Assembly: GCA_002306945.1 (NCBI GenBank)
Contig: DBTH01000190.1
Coordinates: 20,745-32,882, forward strand
Direction: 5' to 3'
DNA from: Methylacidiphilaceae bacterium UBA1321
GTDB lineage: Bacteria; Verrucomicrobiota; Verrucomicrobiia; Methylacidiphilales; UBA1321
DNA: 12,138 nt
Of the stretch, positions 8,101 through 12,138 are shown one piece after another. Position 1 is the stretch's first letter; each line of letters opens with the position of its first letter. Below the pieces are notes generated by a model that was not told where the DNA came from, made no database searches, and saw nothing but the letters and a program-made list of their open reading frames with translations. The position numbers and the translations under genes were made by a program.

Positions 8101-8141
8101 CGGAAGGCACTCCCACCCTCTTCAACCGCTTCATCAAATAG
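5121..8141 (+). CDS. Exported heparinase II/III-family polysaccharide lyase with N-terminal carbohydrate-binding-like domain
   Basis: This 1006-residue protein probably cleaves a uronate-containing polysaccharide by beta-elimination, outside the cytoplasm. Residues 1-20 form a signal peptide ending ALA-Q. Residues about 22-193 are a jelly-roll carbohydrate-binding-like domain (GGFESGKTDW, ARFCIG at 75-80, FDDF at 184-187). A proline-rich linker leads to the alpha/alpha toroid, about residues 235-570, with SGNWVTDECAGLY (N454) and LTPGYH (Y508). The heparinase II/III-like beta-sandwich follows from about 600: GHEHQDMLEVVLRAWGNT (H631, H633), LLLDPGTYTY and TPAHNTILVDG (H672). In characterised relatives (PL12, PL17, PL21) an Asn, a Tyr and His residues act in catalysis; N454, Y508, H633 and H672 are my candidates. 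Family-level substrate (heparan sulfate, alginate, another acidic glycan) cannot be decided. The stop lies 10 bases from the stop of a convergent gene for a paralogue of its own N-terminal domain. Confidence 0.88.
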   Translation: MRTLSLSFLLPLLPIFALAQTILSGNGGFESGKTDWNLYVPGDSESKGCQFAIASGSGAHSGNACAELTSTEIARFCIGHTPVPLTSGERYRLTLWYRAGAQTEFAAKTAGISVRMAFRKGRDDVPGGKLQIGAEGLIVAGNPPLIQKSFPKEWTLLQVVIQAPPYVDNVSFDVFSYAKGSVYFDDFSFEKVDSTTPVTPIEGGKDYAKLTSAGGPHDPLPPKLPEQPGPITTDAEMIASLNLDFPGMEKVKAAVQTGRLPAIQEAYLEFRRKTSTARWKISPSERPASPTAESDENADLVLKHNVTSDVYHYGPKYTFMGKDFNWLHNPVAPEDPGFSNEFTYCVVARTEFWKHLADAYWKTGNEKYARAWVEQLLDFARKNPVDLTPWHGQATVWRTLDSATRMDNSWPYCYVHFRDSASFTPEAQWIYLRMMPDHAKMLERGLKDESRSGNWVTDECAGLYTIGALFPELKESPHWREVAINRLIVEFNRMIPPDGLEGELTPGYHSGALEQFRGPLDLARLNNLPIPDLFKDKILSMYRAVILIAQQNWQDVCTNDSWIINTKKMAQDGLKVGEDPLLLWAASGGKEGNPPPDSTCLPYAGFYAMRSGWDWNDFFLFFRAGPPGIGHEHQDMLEVVLRAWGNTLLLDPGTYTYDRSNWRRYVVGTPAHNTILVDGKWQHRPNNKPPLDTPVDNPWFNTPLFDYVSGTYNSGYQKNVYASIEFLPMRWEGPVDTSVSHTRHVLYLRPYYALLVDTLDGSGNHLFESHFHMDAPAAHVDSTTSTAFSDNPGKVNVGIYSLEKENLQVDIVQGQNDPILGWLPNEKRSIPTVRLTKKQEAPAIYATLLYPYRGEEPPHIEGKPIPTQPGLWAQALTTPREKIEIVLAKDDTPKSISFESALRKGAILCKAAGILIRQPAEQGSVYLGGWNMTSYKDNGIAFTLDKPAAVVVTLGDKPLFYNGGEQPATLTLTQPRAATIVLPCKNWVDENGQPEGTPTLFNRFIK

Positions 8142-8151
8142 GGCGTTTTCT

Positions 8152-8751
8152 CTACATCGAGGGTTTATCGACCTTTTGCAAATCGAAGTCGTCCAGAAAA
8201 ATAGCTCCCTTGATATAAGCGAAAATGGATATTTTCAGCATGTCTGCACCTTGTGGAATTTCAAAAGTCGCTTCCACATGAGTCCATTCCGTAGGTAGCT
8301 GTGCCGAGGAGGCTGACAGATTCCCTCTGGAAATATTACCTGCTATGCCCACATGAAGGCGTTCCTTAATCAAGTCCGTCTTCTCGTGCGCAAAGCTCAG
8401 CCGCACCGCAAATCCTCCGGGCGATTTCGGCATGACTTCGCCGCGAGCACGAACCCAACCGCTCAGACGATAAGTCTCACCTTCTTTGACTGGCAGCGGT
8501 TGAGTACCTATGCAAAAGCGCGCGTAATCCGTAGATTCCAGTCGCGCACAATTTTTTCCGGAATGCGGATTTTCTGAGACCACGCTAAAATCACATGCCT
8601 TGTCGCGACTTTCTTCGGCTACCCAGAAAATCCAGTTTGCCTTCCCATCCTCAAAGCCGGGATTCTCTATGAAAGTATCCGCCCGCAGTTCTGGTGAAAA
8701 ATAACAAGGAAGACCGCAGACAAGCCCTAAAAGAATCGTTTTGGCATTCAT
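8152..8751 (-). CDS. Exported stand-alone carbohydrate-binding-like domain protein, paralogue of the lyase N-terminus
   Basis: This 199-residue protein has a signal peptide (AKTILLGLVCGLPCYF, likely cut near LRA-D at 24-25), then a single domain that fills the rest. The start is ATG 8751, because GAGG lies 5 bases upstream; the longer frame would need a TTG start at 8772 and adds residues before the signal peptide. The domain matches residues 22-193 of the neighbouring lyase across its length: PGFEDGKANW, a shared ARFCIG (77-82), GETYRLSGW, PTEW, LDDF and a final KVD. By eye about half the residues agree over the first 70 positions, with less agreement later. Three cysteines (53, 68, 80) are conserved between the two. 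The fold is probably a CBM4/9-like jelly roll. No catalytic domain is present, so it may bind and present the lyase substrate. Origin by duplication is inferred. Confidence 0.85.
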   Translation of the reverse strand: MNAKTILLGLVCGLPCYFSPELRADTFIENPGFEDGKANWIFWVAEESRDKACDFSVVSENPHSGKNCARLESTDYARFCIGTQPLPVKEGETYRLSGWVRARGEVMPKSPGGFAVRLSFAHEKTDLIKERLHVGIAGNISRGNLSASSAQLPTEWTHVEATFEIPQGADMLKISIFAYIKGAIFLDDFDLQKVDKPSM

Positions 8752-8756
8752 TGCAA

Positions 8757-8760
8757 CCTC
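8757..8760 (-). promoter_or_regulatory. Ribosome binding site deciding the start of the stand-alone binding protein
   Basis: Read on the minus strand this is GAGG within GCGAGGTT, 5 bases before ATG 8751. It favours that start over the upstream in-frame TTG at 8772. Confidence 0.65.
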
Positions 8761-8773
8761 GCAATTTTTCAAA

Positions 8774-8779
8774 ATTATA
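8774..8779 (-). promoter_or_regulatory. Candidate -10 element for the minus-strand binding protein
   Basis: The minus strand reads TATAAT exactly here, within GACTATATAATTTTG, about 22 bases before the start codon. This would give a short leader that still includes the GAGG ribosome binding site. No good -35 is found at 16-18 bases, and the surroundings are AT-rich, so a chance match is possible. Confidence 0.3.
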
Positions 8780-8955
8780 TAGTCAAATTCAGCTCTTTAT
8801 ATCTACACCTACCTCACTCCAGAATCAAATGGAAAGCAGTAGCAGTCATCTTGTAACCGATTATTTATTTTTTAAAATTCACTCTCATAACGGAAAATTA
8901 GTTATTAAAAACGCATATAAATACCTCGCGTAACCGGATAGACAAAAATACCGAC

Positions 8956-8960
8956 TAAGG
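8956..8960 (+). promoter_or_regulatory. Ribosome binding site favouring the GTG start of cassette protein D
   Basis: TAAGG lies 5 bases before GTG 8966. The next in-frame ATG, at 8975, would be 14 bases away, which is long for this site. Confidence 0.45.
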
Positions 8961-8965
8961 CGATA

Positions 8966-9664
8966 GTGTTTTCCATGGAGAATACCTCTCTCCGCGATAC
9001 GGCAAGTCCTCAAGAATCACTCGTTGCGTCTATGCACTTTCACCACTCTTCTGTTTCTACTGACGTTCCGTTATGCGCGAAACCGGAATTACTCCGGTCA
9101 CAGTCCGGGTTTTCGCTAATGGAGTTATTGATCGTCATTTGCATCATGTCTTTGTTGACGATGTTGTCTCTACCGGCCGTGAGAAGTCTCGGCTCCGCCA
9201 ATAATCTCAACGGAGCCACCTCCATCATTGCAGGTCAATTTCAACTGGCCCGCCAATTGGCCATCGCCCTTAACTGCAAAGTCGACGTCCGCCTCTATCT
9301 CGACACCGAATGCAATCCGCCCGTGGCGCGCAGCGTGCAGATCGTCCAATTACGGCAGGATCCCTCCGATGCGGATCAACCCCTGCGCAGAATCGCTTTT
9401 CTGCCTCAGGGCATCATCATTGCCAACAAGAACCAAAGCAGTCTCATGGATCAAACGGTACAAAAGGATGGGAATAATAAATCCTATGTTTCCCTGACAT
9501 TTTGCTCCATTGGCTCCATATCGCCGCTGTCCACCAGCGGCCTCTGGGATATTTGCCTCGTTGCGGAAAAGGAATACGTCGCTAATAGTTATATACTGCC
9601 GAATAACTGGACGAAGCTGACCTTCAGCACACTGACAGGCGCCTTGCAGGTCGGTCGCCCGTGA
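8966..9664 (+). CDS. Verru_Chthon cassette protein D, type IV prepilin-like
   Basis: This 232-residue protein has a type IV prepilin signal: SQSG followed by FSLMELLIVICIMSLLTML. Cleavage is expected after G48, the new N-terminal F49 would be methylated, and the conserved glutamate is at mature position 5 (E53). The hydrophobic helix covers about residues 54-70. The mature part shows a GQFQLARQLAIALN segment, an FLPQGIII segment and a C-terminal TLTGALQVGRP. These fit cassette protein D, one of a set of verrucomicrobial prepilin-like proteins; their function is unknown. The 48-residue leader is long for a prepilin. GTG 8966 is used because of TAAGG 5 bases upstream, but ATG 8975 or ATG 9032 (26-residue leader) cannot be excluded. 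The gene is isolated: proteins B and C are not next to it, and the nearest cassette A gene is over 8 kb upstream. The downstream esterase gene is on the same strand, 94 bases later. Confidence 0.75.
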   Translation: MFSMENTSLRDTASPQESLVASMHFHHSSVSTDVPLCAKPELLRSQSGFSLMELLIVICIMSLLTMLSLPAVRSLGSANNLNGATSIIAGQFQLARQLAIALNCKVDVRLYLDTECNPPVARSVQIVQLRQDPSDADQPLRRIAFLPQGIIIANKNQSSLMDQTVQKDGNNKSYVSLTFCSIGSISPLSTSGLWDICLVAEKEYVANSYILPNNWTKLTFSTLTGALQVGRP

Positions 9665-9758
9665 CCTTCACACCCGTGATTATGACTTCGTACGGCGTCC
9701 TGCCTTTCAGACAGGCGGACACCGCGCGTCGACAGAGCGAGTCCTACGCCATTTCGAT

Positions 9759-11876
9759 ATGAAAATTTCCTCTCTCCAACCGACCTCATCCGGGTTTTGT
9801 TTGAACAGGCCACGCTTCCATTCCTATCTCGGTTTTCTCGTATTGATGTGTTTCGTTACTCCGCTCTGGGCCGCAATTCAACTTCCTGTTTTCTTTTCCA
9901 ACGGCATGGTTCTGCAACGCGGAGATGGAACGCCAGTCTGGGGACAAGCCGCTCCCGGCGAGACCATACAGGTGGAAATCAACGGCTTTACCGCTTCAGC
10001 CACCGCAGACACTCAGGGCCAATGGACCGCCTTGCTCAATGGCTTGACCGCCGGAGGCCCTTACACCCTGACGATCAAAACGGCGGGGGATTCCCTTTCC
10101 CTGTCCGACGTGTGGATTGGCGATGTCTGGCTCTGCTCGGGACAATCGAACATGGCTTTCCTTCTCCATGACATGGGCGATCTCTCCAAAGAGGATATCG
10201 CTTCGGCGCATGACCCGCAAATGCGCTATTTCACCGCGCGCACCTACATCACGCCAAATCCCTATGAGAATCAAAAATGGACGGAAACCAATCCCCAGAC
10301 TGCGGGAGGCCAGTCTGCCGTCGCATTTTATTTCGGACGCGAATTGCGCGACAAATTGCACATCCCGATTGGTCTATTGAATATCTCCTTTCCTGGTTCC
10401 GCCATTGAAGGCTGGATGTCCACCGGCAGCTACAATGCCCTCGGAATGACGGCCGAAATGAAAGCACTTCAGGACGCCTGGGACATTCTGGACACCGCCA
10501 CTCCGAAATTCCTCCAGGATTTGGAACGATGGGAAACCCAATTCAATCGTCAGGACACCGGCAACAAAGGATTCGCCGCCGGATGGGCCTCCTCCTCAAC
10601 CGATCTGAGCGCCTGGAAAAAAATCGCTAATCTGGGCGACTGGACTTCTCTGGGCCTAAAAGACGGTGGAGCCCTCTGGATACGCAAAACCGTCGATTTG
10701 CCTGCTGAAGTCAAAGACAAAGACCTGATTCTCAACATAGGACTCTTACGGAACGACGGCAAAGAATTCGGTAACGTCCTTGGCACCGTCTACTTCAATA
10801 ATCAGGAAATTGGAACAATAGGCCATATCCTCAAGCACATCTACAGTGCTCCCGACGAATCGAATGTTCAAATCCCCGGCAGTCTTGTCACATCTGGAGA
10901 AAACGTTATCGCTATCCGCTTCTTCACACAAAAACAAACCGCTCCGTGGAGAAAAACAAATCTTCAGCTCCGCCCTGCGGAAAAAACGAAGCTGCCCCTT
11001 CCTGTCCTCACTCCCGAATGCATGGCTCGTGTCGAATCCGAATTGCCACCCCAGCCGGCCGAAGCCCTCGCAAGCCGTCCCGTTCCCCCTCCCGCACCAC
11101 CACAAGTCCGGCTCCCCTCCTTCTTTTTCAATAGCATGCTCAAACCCGCCATCGGGTATGGCATCAAGGGAGTCATTTGGTACCAAGGCGAAGCCAATAC
11201 CGAAAACTTCGCAGGAGAAGTTCCTTCAGTGCTGGGCAAAAACCCTGCCTTTACCTACCGACAAATCCTCCCTGCCATGATCCAGGAATGGCGGCAATTG
11301 TGGAAACGGGACAATCTTCCCTTCTATATCGTTCAACTTCCCAATACCAATCTCAGCACTTCTAAAAACGATCAGCCCGGCAAAAGCAGTTGGGCCGTAC
11401 TTCGGGAATCCCAGATCATTGCGACCCGCTCGACAACTCACGCCTCATTGATAGTCACTATCGACACTGGCTCCGGTGACATCCACCCCACCAATAAAAA
11501 ACCGGTAGGCCAACGACTCGCCAACGCCGCACTGGCTCAAACTTACGAGGAAACACGCGAGTGGTCCGGCCCGATGTACGAATCCATGACCATCGAAGCG
11601 AACAAAATCCGGATTAAATTCAACCATGCCGGGAAACAACTTGTCGCTCACAATGGTCCACTTAAAGAATTTTCCATAGCAGGAACAGATCGGAAATTCG
11701 TCTGGGCGGAAGCCATTCCTGAGGGGGACACTGTCGTTGTCTCCAGCAAGGAAATAAGCGCGCCGGTCGCGGTTCGTTACGGATGGGCGGATAATCCCTC
11801 CCGTTGCAATCTCTTTAACAGTGATAATCTCCCCGCATCACCTTTCCGAACCGATGATTGGCCAGTCGACAATTAA
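9759..11876 (+). CDS. Exported sialate O-acetylesterase-type carbohydrate esterase (SASA family)
   Basis: This 705-residue protein should remove O-acetyl groups from sugars outside the cytoplasm. A signal peptide with a long N-region ends near LWA-A (residues 38-39; core YLGFLVLMCFVTPLW). A small beta domain follows (LPVFFSNGMVLQRG, PVWGQAAPGETI). The SGNH-type hydrolase core has GDVWLCSGQSNM with nucleophile S130, GVIWYQGEAN at 471-480, and TGSGDIHPTNK with the D574/H576 pair. Residues about 275-405 form an inserted jelly-roll domain (GGALWIRKTVDLP, VYFNNQEIG) resembling the sugar-binding domain of GH2 enzymes; this is usual in bacterial members of the family. Despite the name, many family members act on acetylated plant or microbial polysaccharides, so sialic acid is not implied. 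ATG 9759 fits the signal peptide but has no Shine-Dalgarno. It may act before the lyase by unmasking acetylated sugar residues. Confidence 0.9.
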   Translation: MKISSLQPTSSGFCLNRPRFHSYLGFLVLMCFVTPLWAAIQLPVFFSNGMVLQRGDGTPVWGQAAPGETIQVEINGFTASATADTQGQWTALLNGLTAGGPYTLTIKTAGDSLSLSDVWIGDVWLCSGQSNMAFLLHDMGDLSKEDIASAHDPQMRYFTARTYITPNPYENQKWTETNPQTAGGQSAVAFYFGRELRDKLHIPIGLLNISFPGSAIEGWMSTGSYNALGMTAEMKALQDAWDILDTATPKFLQDLERWETQFNRQDTGNKGFAAGWASSSTDLSAWKKIANLGDWTSLGLKDGGALWIRKTVDLPAEVKDKDLILNIGLLRNDGKEFGNVLGTVYFNNQEIGTIGHILKHIYSAPDESNVQIPGSLVTSGENVIAIRFFTQKQTAPWRKTNLQLRPAEKTKLPLPVLTPECMARVESELPPQPAEALASRPVPPPAPPQVRLPSFFFNSMLKPAIGYGIKGVIWYQGEANTENFAGEVPSVLGKNPAFTYRQILPAMIQEWRQLWKRDNLPFYIVQLPNTNLSTSKNDQPGKSSWAVLRESQIIATRSTTHASLIVTIDTGSGDIHPTNKKPVGQRLANAALAQTYEETREWSGPMYESMTIEANKIRIKFNHAGKQLVAHNGPLKEFSIAGTDRKFVWAEAIPEGDTVVVSSKEISAPVAVRYGWADNPSRCNLFNSDNLPASPFRTDDWPVDN

Positions 11877-11882
11877 CCCGGT

Positions 11883-12093
11883 TATTTCATCAGGGAATGG
11901 AGAAATGACGCAGAGATACGAGCGAAAATCAAGGCACGACGAGGGTGCCTATTGCAACGCAATCTGTAACCGGGAAGCAACGATGAGTTTCGCTCGGAGA
12001 TCAAGCTAGTGTCTAATTGCGTAAATCCCGGATAGCAAGCCATAAGGATTTTTCGGATTGGACGAGGCAGGAGAGAGGAGCCTATATGAAATA
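11883..12093 (+). ncRNA. Structured noncoding element: candidate HEARO/OMEGA-like RNA or small mobile repeat
   Basis: Several perfect inverted repeats are nested in about 210 noncoding bases. The outer arm is TATTTCAT (11883-11890) with ATGAAATA (12086-12093). Inside it, CGAGCGAAA (11919-11927) pairs with TTTCGCTCG (11988-11996), a 9-base-pair stem. This stem encloses two adjacent hairpins: AGGCAC/GTGCCT (11932-11937 with 11945-11950, 7-base loop) and ATTGC/GCAAT (11951-11955 with 11959-11963, 3-base loop). Further on, AAATCC (12023-12028) can pair with GGATTT (12046-12051), and a purine-rich stretch (12060-12080) precedes the outer arm. The element begins 6 bases after the esterase stop. The layout fits a folded RNA, such as HEARO-type RNAs that occur with or without a nearby nuclease gene, or a terminal-inverted-repeat element. 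No nuclease or transposase gene is visible. The strand is assumed. The family assignment is uncertain; the pairing is seen directly. Confidence 0.5.
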
Positions 12094-12138
12094 TATAAGC
12101 CGTATCTATTCAAAACATCATGCTTGGGATTGAGAATT

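Larger units (their letters stand above)
8752..8965. other. AT-rich divergent intergenic region
   Basis: These 214 bases separate the divergent starts of the minus-strand binding protein and cassette protein D. They are clearly richer in A and T than the flanking genes, with runs such as ATTATTTATTTTTTAAAATT around 8860-8880 and GTTATTAAAAACGCATATAA around 8901-8920. They probably hold promoters in both directions. TATAAA at about 8916-8921 is a possible -10 for protein D, without a clear -35. No gene is supported here; a short open frame over this stretch looks like chance. Confidence 0.45.

Noticed and set aside
8694..8933. Plus-strand 79-codon frame across the start of the minus-strand binding protein and the AT-rich spacer.
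   Set aside because: Low-complexity content set by AT-rich DNA, no ribosome binding site, and conflict with a well-supported gene.
9698..9721. Hairpin-like sequence (TCCTGCC ... GGCGGA) between cassette D and the esterase gene.
   Set aside because: The stem needs a bulge or mismatch and no T run follows, so it is not a supported terminator.
3492..12013. CTAGTGTC occurs after the PEP-CTERM gene (3492-3499) and inside the terminal noncoding element (12006-12013), possibly a mobile-element end.
   Set aside because: Eight-base matches between two sites in 12 kb are expected by chance, and the flanks agree only loosely.
12086..12133. ATG after a GGAG-rich stretch, opening a 15-codon frame near the right edge.
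   Set aside because: The frame is too short, and its ATG lies inside the outer arm of the inverted-repeat element, which explains the sequence better.

Overview
The window looks like part of a Verrucomicrobiota chromosome, most like the Opitutales/Opitutaceae. It carries the C-terminal part of a Verru_Chthon cassette protein A, a type IV prepilin-like Verru_Chthon cassette protein D, and a PEP-CTERM protein with autotransporter-type beta-strand repeats. These sit next to several exported polysaccharide-degrading enzymes. This combination is typical of that phylum. The assignment rests on protein family recognition, not on any search.

Layout, left to right. (1) Bases 1-1441 hold the end of a pseudopilin-cassette operon: a truncated cassette protein A, then an overlapping gene for an exported protein of unknown function. 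(2) Bases 1442-1767 are a noncoding leader with two inverted repeats. (3) Bases 1768-3495 encode a secreted, Ser/Thr/Asn/Gly-rich beta-repeat protein with a PEP-CTERM sorting tail. It is followed by a strong intrinsic terminator whose T run ends ten bases before the next start codon. (4) Bases 3572-4939 encode a cytoplasmic GH1 beta-glycosidase. (5) Bases 5121-8141 encode a large exported heparinase II/III-type polysaccharide lyase with an N-terminal carbohydrate-binding-like domain. (6) Bases 8152-8751, on the minus strand and tail-to-tail with the lyase, encode a small exported protein that is a stand-alone paralogue of the lyase's N-terminal domain. (7) Bases 8966-9664 encode cassette protein D, separated from the rest of any cassette. 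(8) Bases 9759-11876 encode an exported sialate O-acetylesterase-type deacetylase. (9) Bases 11877-12138 are noncoding and contain nested inverted repeats that look like a structured RNA or a small mobile element.

How the genes may work together (inference): the esterase would strip acetyl groups from an acidic, uronate-containing polysaccharide outside the cytoplasm. The lyase would then cut the backbone, helped by its binding domain and perhaps by the free binding protein. The GH1 enzyme would split small beta-linked sugars inside the cell. The pseudopilin-like and PEP-CTERM proteins suggest a cell-surface or export apparatus tied to this polysaccharide use. No transporter, transcriptional regulator, unsaturated-glucuronyl hydrolase or exosortase lies in the window, so the pathway shown is incomplete.

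The least explained items are the structured element at 11883-12093 and the duplicated binding domain. Next come the terminator that abuts the GH1 gene and the separation of cassette proteins A and D by a glycan-degradation block.
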